The notes beneath the pieces are model-generated. The model made no database searches and was not told the DNA's origin. It was given only the letters and a program-made list of their open reading frames with translations. DNA of 10,311 nucleotides from assembly GCA_964502785.1 (NCBI GenBank), contig CAZCXW010000049.1, forward strand, positions 1 through 10,311, in the 5' to 3' direction. The DNA comes from JAGVYE01 sp964502785 (GTDB lineage Archaea > Nanobdellota > Nanobdellia > Woesearchaeales > GW2011-AR9). The translations under genes and the position numbers were made by a program. Below, one piece after another: positions 1 to 5,565 of the stretch (its first letter is position 1; each line of letters starts with the position of its first letter).

Positions 1-3
1 CAA

Positions 4-26
4 ACCCCGCCCATTTATGGCGGGGT
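4..26. repeat. GC-rich inverted repeat (possible terminator of the 48-818 gene)
   Basis: A perfect 8-bp stem (ACCCCGCC paired with GGCGGGGT) closes a 7-base loop. It lies 21 bases past the stop codon of the minus-strand gene ending at 48 and on that strand is followed by only three T residues before the window ends. It could act as a hairpin terminator for that gene. It could also be the end hairpin of an IS200/IS605-type element outside the window, but no transposase or TnpB is visible here, so that alternative is unsupported. Confidence 0.5.
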
Positions 27-47
27 GAGACGCTTTCGGCGAATTTC

Positions 48-818
48 TCATGACATCTTATCGATCTTTCTAAGTTCTGCTTCCAATTTTCCTCTAAATG
101 CATCAAGACGTTCCAGAAATTCATCTCGATTTTGAGAACAGGATGTTAAATGGGCAATAACTCTAGGGGTTGTTTGCAGAGCGAGGTAATGATTGTATGT
201 TCTCAATAAATCAAGCGTTTTTTGATCTGTAACCATGTCCGCAACTTCTTCTACAGCAGAAGGATTTTGTTCACGGTATGCTGTTCTTCCTAAGCATTCC
301 ATAATTGGTTTAATGACGAATATTCTTGTATTGTATGAATCTTCCCGAGTTTCCTGTTCCAGAGAGCTCTTTTGTGTAGAAGTAGCAGCCATCTCCCAAT
401 AGGCATTGATTAAGTTCCAATCAACTTTAACTTCTTCTCCTTCAAATTCTAACCTTTTTCTATCTTCCACAGTTAAATCCTGATCAAACATTCTGGAGAC
501 GTTCCCAATTTCATCCTGCCAAAAAAGGAATTTGATTGCTTCTGCGCTTCTCAGAGTGATTCCTTCCAGTATTTCTTTCTGATAGATTCGAGCTACATCC
601 GATGTTCTTGCCGTTGCTTCTGGACTTCTTGTCCATCGCGCTACACGAGCAATATTCCTCGCAACAAGATTCTGTTCCGTTTGGTTTTCATATAATCGCA
701 AAACTATTGAAATATTCTCACCAAATAAATGTGAATATGCTATCTGGGGAGTTTCAAATACGTTAGACACTTGCGGTGATATAGCAGCTTTAAACAAATA
801 ATCATGAAAAGTAATCAT
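48..818 (-). CDS. Hypothetical protein, alpha-helical, about 256 aa
   Basis: I do not recognise this protein. The frame is open for 259 codons, but the outermost start is a TTG at 825-827. The ATG at 816-818 (MITFHDYLF) is preferred because a TATA-like GATTTAAGAA on the minus strand (841-850) lies about 27 bases upstream, giving a leaderless mRNA. The predicted protein is charged and mostly helical, with no membrane segment, no signal peptide and only two cysteines. The last 35 residues (RDEFLERLDAFRGKLEAELRK region) look like an amphipathic helix or short coiled coil. It ends with TGA. It is divergent from kae1 across about 215 bases, so it is probably transcribed alone. Coding confidence is good from length and composition; function is unknown. 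Confidence 0.75.
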   Translation of the reverse strand: MITFHDYLFKAAISPQVSNVFETPQIAYSHLFGENISIVLRLYENQTEQNLVARNIARVARWTRSPEATARTSDVARIYQKEILEGITLRSAEAIKFLFWQDEIGNVSRMFDQDLTVEDRKRLEFEGEEVKVDWNLINAYWEMAATSTQKSSLEQETREDSYNTRIFVIKPIMECLGRTAYREQNPSAVEEVADMVTDQKTLDLLRTYNHYLALQTTPRVIAHLTSCSQNRDEFLERLDAFRGKLEAELRKIDKMS

Positions 819-840
819 TCGTAGCAATTTTTTTAAAGAA

Positions 841-850
841 TTCTTAAATC
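841..850 (-). promoter_or_regulatory. TATA-like promoter of the 48-818 gene
   Basis: The minus strand reads GATTTAAGAA, centred about 27 bases before the ATG at 818, the spacing expected for a leaderless archaeal transcript. It overlaps a perfect 10-bp palindrome AAGAATTCTT (836-845) that could be a regulator site or chance. Confidence 0.4.
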
Positions 851-1003
851 TTTGCTTATTTTCTTATTTTTTATTGGTTCTAGCAATATAATCTGTTAAG
901 GTTTCATGTAGTAGAGAATCTGAAACTGCCCCTCTTACATCCCTTGCGCGAGGATGGTAGGTTCTGTGGTCACTCGAATAATTTATTGAAACAATTCCAG
1001 AAA
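851..1003. other. Divergent intergenic region
   Basis: This stretch separates the minus-strand gene at 48-818 from kae1. The section 900-980 is less AT-rich than the flanks. A minus-strand reading frame (864-1067 from its innermost ATG, 67 codons) crosses it, but it runs over the kae1 promoter and start codon head-on, so I do not call it a gene. I see no RNA gene here. Confidence 0.4.
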
Positions 1004-1013
1004 TTTTTTTAAA
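1004..1013 (+). promoter_or_regulatory. TATA box of kae1
   Basis: TTTTTTTAAA is centred about 26 bases upstream of the kae1 ATG at 1035. No Shine-Dalgarno sequence precedes that ATG. Both points indicate a leaderless transcript starting at or next to the start codon. Confidence 0.55.
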
Positions 1014-1034
1014 CCAATGAGAAATTAAGCCTGT

Positions 1035-1985
1035 ATGATCATCCTCGGCATCGAAAGCACGGCTCATACATTTGGAATAGGTATCATAACCTCTAAAGGA
1101 AGAATCCTCGCCAATGTTAAGGATAGTTTTACTTCTACTGATGCCGGGATGATTCCGGATAAAGTTGCCAAACATCATGAAGATGTTTCTGAACATATCT
1201 TACAGGAAGCCTTGACTAAAGCAAATCTTTCTTGGTTAGATATTGATTTCATCTCTTATTCTGCAGGTCCAGGCCTTGATCCTTGTTTATGGATGGGATA
1301 TAACATCGCCAAAAAGTGGGCAAAGCTCTACGATAAAAAAATTATAGGTGTTAATCACTGCTGCGCTCATTTATCCATAGGAAAAATATGGAATAAATTA
1401 CAAGATCCGATGTACTTATATGTTTCAGGCGTCAATACGCAGATTATTTTTCAGGAAGCAGGAACGTATCATGTCATTGGCGAAACTCTCGACATCGGTC
1501 TGGGGAATATGTTGGATAAATTTGCGCGAATTTTAGAATTAGGCTTTCCCGGTGGACCAAAAATTGAAGAAGTGGCGAAGAAAGGAAAATATCTTCCGTT
1601 ACCTTATGTTGTAAAAGGAATGGATGTTTCTTTCTCGGGTATTCTCACAAAAGTGCAGCAATTATTTCAACAGGGCAAAGCATCGAAAGAAGATCTTTGC
1701 TTTTCTGTACAAGAAACCTGTTTTGCCATGCTTACGGAAGTCGTTGAAAGAGCTATGGCGAATACGGGGAAAAAAGAATTATTGTTGGTTGGTGGTGTGG
1801 GAGCCAACAAACGATTCTGTGAAATGCTGGACATTATGTGTAAAGAACGAGAAGCTGTTTTCTATAAAGTACCCTCGGATTTAGCTGGTGATCAAGGAGC
1901 AATGATCGCTTGGGAAGGATTCTTACGAAAAGAGATGTATGGTGATATCGAAGTTAAGCCGCATTGGCGGGCGGATGAAGTTTAA
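1035..1985 (+). CDS. kae1: tRNA N6-adenosine threonylcarbamoyltransferase (Kae1/OSGEP/TsaD family)
   Basis: Kae1 is the catalytic subunit of the archaeal KEOPS complex. It transfers threonylcarbamoyl from threonylcarbamoyl-AMP to A37 of ANN-decoding tRNAs (t6A). The 316-aa length fits the family. Visible motifs are the N-terminal IESTAHTFGIG phosphate loop (6-16), metal ligands H108 and H112 in NHCCAHLSIG, the YVSG.NTQ loop (129-136), DIGLGNMLDKFAR (153-165), GGPKIEE (173-179), MDVSFSG (196-202), GGVGANKRF (253-261) and metal ligand D286 in GDQGAMIAW. Differences from the usual archaeal consensus are V133 for the second glycine of SGGNTQ, Q287 for the asparagine of DNGAMIA, and LDPCLW for LGPCLR near residue 81. 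All metal ligands are kept, so it is probably active, but a divergent paralogue is possible. Bud32, often fused or adjacent, is absent. The stop codon overlaps that of the convergent gene. Confidence 0.95.
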   Translation: MIILGIESTAHTFGIGIITSKGRILANVKDSFTSTDAGMIPDKVAKHHEDVSEHILQEALTKANLSWLDIDFISYSAGPGLDPCLWMGYNIAKKWAKLYDKKIIGVNHCCAHLSIGKIWNKLQDPMYLYVSGVNTQIIFQEAGTYHVIGETLDIGLGNMLDKFARILELGFPGGPKIEEVAKKGKYLPLPYVVKGMDVSFSGILTKVQQLFQQGKASKEDLCFSVQETCFAMLTEVVERAMANTGKKELLLVGGVGANKRFCEMLDIMCKEREAVFYKVPSDLAGDQGAMIAWEGFLRKEMYGDIEVKPHWRADEV

Positions 1986-2623
1986 GTTTTCGTATACTTC
2001 ATCCCCACACTTCCATTTCTATAATACACCACTCTGCCTACTTCTTTAGATTTTTCTAAATCTATTCCATTAACTTGAAGATGTTTATTGATATGAAATT
2101 CCAACGGTTTTTCTTTTACCGCTGTCATTTTTACGCCAAAAGAATAAAATATATTATTTCCTAAGAATTCATGAAATTGCGTAATAAGATACTTGCTTGC
2201 TTCTTGTATTGTATCTGTTTTTGGTGGTGTGAGCTGAAGTTTCTTCCGACGAATAAATGTATCCTCATTTAGTTTTACCACCACATTTCTTTCGAGGACA
2301 ACTTCTGTTTTATTTCCTTTCAATCTTTGTATTTCCTCATTAAAATCTACGGTAATTAGATGTTGCAATTGCCCTTTCTTGATCTCTCCCTTACGATAAT
2401 GTTCCCTATAAGTGTATTGTACCCTATAAATTTCAACAATATGCGTTACTAACCTCTCCAATGGTTGATCTGGCGGAAAGCGTTCATCAAAAGCAATTTC
2501 TTGTAGAAGATCTTTTTCCCGTAATCCAATGGGTGGATTCTTCAGCCATTTCTGATGTTCTTGCCGGTTATCTACACGACTTTCTGAACGATCCCAGAAC
2601 CCTGAAAAACGTAATTTCCGCAT
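1982..2623 (-). CDS. Hypothetical protein, 213 aa
   Basis: I do not recognise this protein. It starts at an ATG (2621-2623) and ends with TAA, whose complement overlaps the kae1 stop by two bases, so the two genes converge without any intergenic space. The protein is basic, has no cysteine, no signal peptide and no membrane segment. The N-terminal third (1-75) is charged and likely helical; the middle (85-135) alternates hydrophobic and charged residues as in beta strands (TEVVLERNVVVKLNEDTFI); a helix follows (TIQEASKYLITQFHEFL) and the end is again strand-rich (GRVVYYRNGSVGMKY). This suggests a small mixed alpha/beta intracellular protein. Function is unknown. A weak TATA-like GTTAATGAA lies about 27 bases upstream on the minus strand. 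Confidence 0.75.
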   Translation of the reverse strand: MRKLRFSGFWDRSESRVDNRQEHQKWLKNPPIGLREKDLLQEIAFDERFPPDQPLERLVTHIVEIYRVQYTYREHYRKGEIKKGQLQHLITVDFNEEIQRLKGNKTEVVLERNVVVKLNEDTFIRRKKLQLTPPKTDTIQEASKYLITQFHEFLGNNIFYSFGVKMTAVKEKPLEFHINKHLQVNGIDLEKSKEVGRVVYYRNGSVGMKYTKT

Positions 2624-2727
2624 AGATCATTATTAGATTACCATTTCATTAACCTTCGTGGGAAGGAACTTCACCATTTGGCAAAAAAGGAGAGAAAAAT
2701 GATCTAAAATATTATTTCTACCATTTC

Positions 2728-2737
2728 TTTTTAAAAT
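2728..2737 (+). promoter_or_regulatory. TATA box of the ATP-grasp/TPR locus
   Basis: TTTTTAAAAT is centred about 26 bases before the ATG at 2758, which has no Shine-Dalgarno sequence. This matches the leaderless arrangement seen at kae1 and at 4925. Confidence 0.55.
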
Positions 2738-2757
2738 AATACCTCTTTTCATAACCA

Positions 2758-3210
2758 ATGGACCTTGATGATATTGTTAAACATTGCAGTTCTGAAATAA
2801 AATATATCTTAGCTAATGCCGATTTAAATTTAATTTCCGTCTCTGATAGAGTTGAAGAAAGAATTCCTTCTTATTATGATTCTCGTATTACTATTGGTCT
2901 GGCTCATATCACTGAAATTAATCTTGCGAAAATGTTAGGCTCGGCAGATTTGGCTCATGGAGAAACACCTATAGATCTTCTGCTAGTTCCTATTCATCCT
3001 GAAAGCACGTTATTTACCAACGAGCAAAAATCAGGAGTAGCTGGATCATTTTTCTATGTTTATGAAGAAGGAATAATTAAACCAGTTTCCATGACGCATC
3101 CTATTCCTCTAGATATGATTGATATGACGGCTATAGAATGGAGAAATCCTTCTTTTTTTATTTTTTTTTTTTTTATGATAAATCCTCCTTCCACATATCA
3201 TCTTTATTAA
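2758..3210 (+). CDS. N-terminal part of an interrupted ATP-grasp/TPR protein
   Basis: This frame encodes 150 residues. The first 135 look like a normal alpha/beta N-terminal domain (for example TPIDLLLVPIHPES and GSFFYVYEEGIIKPVSM), in the place of the domain that precedes the ATP-grasp fold. From about residue 132 the frame enters a T7-A-T14 tract and turns into a phenylalanine run, then an unconvincing tail ending at TAA. Reading one base earlier after the tract gives YDKSSFHISSLLRK, which resembles the DK..LL.K segment that leads into ATP-grasp domains, and one further shift in the A6 run at 3212-3217 rejoins the downstream frame. I therefore take this as the front of one roughly 700-aa protein, split by two compensating frameshifts. 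The alternative is a separate protein followed by reinitiation at 3223. Confidence 0.65.
   Translation: MDLDDIVKHCSSEIKYILANADLNLISVSDRVEERIPSYYDSRITIGLAHITEINLAKMLGSADLAHGETPIDLLLVPIHPESTLFTNEQKSGVAGSFFYVYEEGIIKPVSMTHPIPLDMIDMTAIEWRNPSFFIFFFFMINPPSTYHLY
3153..3174 (+). repeat. Homopolymer tract T7-A-T14 inside the coding region
   Basis: Seven T residues, one A and fourteen T residues interrupt the coding sequence exactly where the ATP-grasp frame is lost. Such a tract is prone to slipped-strand length change in vivo, to transcriptional slippage and to sequencing error. A one-base change in its length would restore the frame into YDKSSFHISS. Confidence 0.85.
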
Positions 3211-3222
3211 GAAAAAATCCGT

Positions 3223-4857
3223 ATGAAAGCTCTGCTTCGTGACCACGGAGTCCATGTTCCAGAACAGCAAATAATAGGTTTAGATCTTGATCAGATTGCT
3301 GCTGCGCTTACTTATTTTGGGAAACAGAATATAGAATTCGTGGTAAAAGGAAATAGCGGTTTTGGAGGAAAAAATGTTAAGTTATTTTCTCCAGAAGAGT
3401 TTGCTGAAGCAGCTTCATTTGCTAAAAATTTAATTGAGCGAAACATCCCCGTTTATGTAGAAAAGCGGATTGTGCCATTGGAATGGAAAGATCCTCAGGG
3501 CGTTTTATTAGATTGGAATATACGAACTTTAGTAACACTTTCCGCTGATCCTATATTTATTGATGCCGAAGTTCGTTATCGCCCTTATGGTTTCATTCCT
3601 GTTAATGTTTGTCAAGGAGCAAAGATTGAGGAAGTAGATGTGGTTGCCAAACAGACAGGTTTGAATGAAAAAAATATTGTTGATATTTCTCTGCAAATTG
3701 CCCGAGCCTACTACGCTTCTTTACCGAATCCTGCTGTAGGGATACTAGGTTGTGATATTATTCCCTCCATGCGCGGAGACGTCACTTTAGAAGTAAGTTC
3801 CGGGTACATAGGCGGGTTTGGATCCTTATTAAAACATCGTAAACGAATCTTCAAATCTCCAGGAAAATTCTTTGAAAGTATTAAAGATACATTAGCGCAA
3901 AGATATGCTCAACGAAAGAGTACGGTCTTTCACTCACCATTACCTAGGACTAAATTAGAATTTGCAGAAATTGCTAAGATGCATCGATGTCATGGAGAAA
4001 CAATTCTCGCTGAAATAAATTATCGATCCGCTTTACTTTTAGATCCTGATTCTGAATATGTTTTAGAGAGTATCGCTCTCCTAAAGAGAGAAGAAGGGAG
4101 ATTAGAAGACGCTTTAACCTATTATCAGCGCTTAATAAAAATATCTCAGAATCTAGAAAAATACCTTAAAATTGGAACTTTATTCAGAGAAATGGCTCGT
4201 CACAATGAAGCTTTACAATCATTTCACGAAGCAGAAAAATTAAATCCTAATAATGAGCATATTCACTTCCTTCTTGGTTTAACTCTTGCAGAATTAAAAA
4301 AATATTCTTCTGCGGTTACCGAATTCAAAAAGGCAATCGAGTTAAATCCTCATGTCACAGCCTCTCACGTTAATTTGGGAAATTGTTATTCTCATAATCG
4401 TAATTATCCAGAAGCGATTAAGGCTTATGAAGAAGCACTTAAATTGGAACAAGCGGGTTATATTTATTTTAACCTTGGGATTTGTTATTCCGACAGTGGA
4501 GATCATCAACAGGCCGTACAAAATCTTAAAAGAGCTGTAGTTCTTAATCCTCAGGATATAAATACACATAGTATGCTTGGACGTGAATTTAGAAAATTAG
4601 GACAGCATGATGAAGCCATAGAAAGCTTCTGGCATGCTGTGATTCTTGATCCACATAAAGTAGAGTACTATTGTCAAATAGGATTTACATATAACAAAAT
4701 GGGCTTAATGAAACAAGCAGAAGTATTATACAGAGATGCTCTAGCTTTGGACAACGATCATCTCTTGGCAAAAATTGGTTTGAATATGTGTAAACTGGGT
4801 TTATTTTATAGTCAACAGAATCAGAGATATGAAAGATTAATGGAAAAGTTCGTTTGA
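3223..4857 (+). CDS. ATP-grasp domain protein with eight C-terminal TPR repeats (main part of the interrupted locus)
   Basis: The frame begins inside a RimK/glutathione-synthetase-like ATP-grasp fold. KALLRDHGVHVPE (2-14) is the usual approach helix; VVKGNSGFGGKNV (40-52) is the glycine-rich ATP loop with lysine 42; VYVEKRIVP (77-85) is the adenine-hinge strand; R101 in WNIRTLV, D178 in GCDIIP and E190 in LEVSSGYIGG fall where ATP-grasp enzymes hold phosphate and metal ligands. The E.N pair usual at the last site reads E.S here. Residues 245-535 form eight consecutive 33-34-residue TPRs plus a capping helix, for example HVNLGNCYSHNRNYPEAIKAY. ATP-grasp enzymes join a carboxylate to an amine or thiol through an acyl phosphate; the TPR array would bind a partner or substrate protein. 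The specific substrate is not predictable. The ATG at 3223 is an internal methionine if the locus is one gene. Ends with TGA. Confidence 0.85.
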   Translation: MKALLRDHGVHVPEQQIIGLDLDQIAAALTYFGKQNIEFVVKGNSGFGGKNVKLFSPEEFAEAASFAKNLIERNIPVYVEKRIVPLEWKDPQGVLLDWNIRTLVTLSADPIFIDAEVRYRPYGFIPVNVCQGAKIEEVDVVAKQTGLNEKNIVDISLQIARAYYASLPNPAVGILGCDIIPSMRGDVTLEVSSGYIGGFGSLLKHRKRIFKSPGKFFESIKDTLAQRYAQRKSTVFHSPLPRTKLEFAEIAKMHRCHGETILAEINYRSALLLDPDSEYVLESIALLKREEGRLEDALTYYQRLIKISQNLEKYLKIGTLFREMARHNEALQSFHEAEKLNPNNEHIHFLLGLTLAELKKYSSAVTEFKKAIELNPHVTASHVNLGNCYSHNRNYPEAIKAYEEALKLEQAGYIYFNLGICYSDSGDHQQAVQNLKRAVVLNPQDINTHSMLGREFRKLGQHDEAIESFWHAVILDPHKVEYYCQIGFTYNKMGLMKQAEVLYRDALALDNDHLLAKIGLNMCKLGLFYSQQNQRYERLMEKFV

Positions 4858-4892
4858 TTTAGTGATATCAATTATACAGAACAAAACCTAAA

Positions 4893-4904
4893 TCTTTAAA
4901 AATA
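4893..4904 (+). promoter_or_regulatory. TATA box of the 4925 gene
   Basis: TCTTTAAAAATA is centred about 26 bases upstream of the ATG at 4925, implying a leaderless transcript independent of the ATP-grasp/TPR gene. Confidence 0.55.
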
Positions 4905-4908
4905 AATT

Positions 4909-4927
4909 CATTTTCAAACTGAAAATG
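4909..4927 (+). promoter_or_regulatory. Perfect inverted repeat covering the start site and start codon (putative operator)
   Basis: CATTTTCA and TGAAAATG form 8-bp perfect arms around the spacer AAC. The right arm contains the ATG at 4925 and the expected leaderless transcription start. A dimeric regulator bound here would block initiation. The position is seen directly; the regulatory role is inference. Confidence 0.4.
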
Positions 4928-5122
4928 CCATCTATTTTTAGAGAAGACATACTTGTTTCAAAACACCACTTTACACCTGCAGGTTCTCCAATCGAACGTT
5001 ACTCTATTGCTGATAAGCCTATAGATGCTCTAGTTACCGCGCTTGGCGCGGAAGGTGTTTCAATAGAACCTCAATACTCACATAAAGTAATTGGGTACGA
5101 TTTGTTATTCGCCCCTCAATAG
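4925..5122 (+). CDS. Front part of a frameshifted hypothetical protein
   Basis: I do not recognise this protein. The first 62 or so residues (MPSIFREDILVSKHHFTPAG to KVIGYDLLF) read like ordinary soluble protein, then the frame hits TAG. The +1 frame opens at 5091, immediately after a stop, and continues for 114 codons, so the two frames overlap only over 5091-5122. Removing one C from the run CCCC at 5113-5116 would join them as DLLFALNRSLKKQITVP, giving a protein of about 169 aa. I see no convincing start or Shine-Dalgarno sequence for the second part on its own. It is most likely one gene with a frameshift, real or from sequencing. The TATA box and inverted repeat described above belong to it. 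Confidence 0.55.
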   Translation: MPSIFREDILVSKHHFTPAGSPIERYSIADKPIDALVTALGAEGVSIEPQYSHKVIGYDLLFAPQ

Positions 5123-5435
5123 ATCTCTAAAAAAACAGATTACAGTCCCAATATCTGCGCAGTTTCCTGACGAAGAACTCGTTGCTCTCACTCTTAGAGA
5201 TGGAAGAAGCTTAAGACTCGAATTCTGTGATTATGATAATAATACACTGAAACCTCAACGTGGAAGAATAGGCGGTCTTGTTAGTGGAGATTATGGAATT
5301 GTGTGTAAACTAAAAGTAATGGAAGAAAATGTCGGTTATTCGATAGTAGCCAAAGTCGAGACCGCAATGAGAAAGACGTATGTTCCTCCTGATGAAGAAG
5401 ATTTATTTGAATCTTTTAAAATCTACAAACCATAA
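5091..5435 (+). CDS. Rear part of the frameshifted hypothetical protein
   Basis: This is the continuation of the 4925 gene in the +1 frame; the only in-frame start near its beginning is a TTG at 5091. From about 5117 it reads RSLKKQITVPISAQFPDEEL, then GDYGIVCKLKVMEENVGYSI, strand-rich segments that suggest a small beta-barrel or beta-sandwich domain. The C-terminus (YVPPDEEDLFESFKIYKP) is acidic and aromatic. No family is recognised, and there is no signal peptide or membrane segment. It ends with TAA, followed by a T-rich stretch (5442-5460) that could end transcription. A programmed +1 frameshift is possible in principle but no known stimulatory signal is visible. Confidence 0.55.
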   Translation: MGTICYSPLNRSLKKQITVPISAQFPDEELVALTLRDGRSLRLEFCDYDNNTLKPQRGRIGGLVSGDYGIVCKLKVMEENVGYSIVAKVETAMRKTYVPPDEEDLFESFKIYKP

Positions 5436-5470
5436 TAATTATTTTCTTTTACCATTTTCCCGACCAATAT

Positions 5471-5480
5471 CTTTATAAAC
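5471..5480 (+). promoter_or_regulatory. Strong TATA box upstream of gyrB
   Basis: CTTTATAAAC is the best match to the euryarchaeal TATA consensus in the window. Transcription would start near 5500, giving a leader of about 65 bases that includes the palindrome at 5507-5521. A second, weaker TATA-like GATTTATTAATA (5525-5536) would give a leader of about 10 bases. Confidence 0.5.
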
Positions 5481-5506
5481 CTCTACATCTCCTTCTAAAC
5501 TAAGCG

Positions 5507-5521
5507 TTTATCGTCGATAAA
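5507..5521. promoter_or_regulatory. 15-base palindrome upstream of gyrB (putative operator)
   Basis: TTTATCG and CGATAAA are perfect 7-bp arms around a single central T. The palindrome lies between two TATA-like boxes and 45 bases before the gyrB ATG, a position suited to a dimeric regulator controlling gyrase expression. No ligand or regulator can be named from the sequence. Confidence 0.4.
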
Positions 5522-5565
5522 AGAGATTTATTAATAGATTAAGACTAAAGCCTTTTTCAACCGCA

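Noticed and set aside
1624..1884. 86-codon plus-strand frame inside kae1
   Set aside because: It is an out-of-frame shadow of well-conserved kae1 sequence.
2687..2707. Shine-Dalgarno AAGGAG followed by a two-codon frame ATG ATC TAA
   Set aside because: It lies upstream of the TATA box of the 2758 gene, so it would not be in that transcript. Probably chance.
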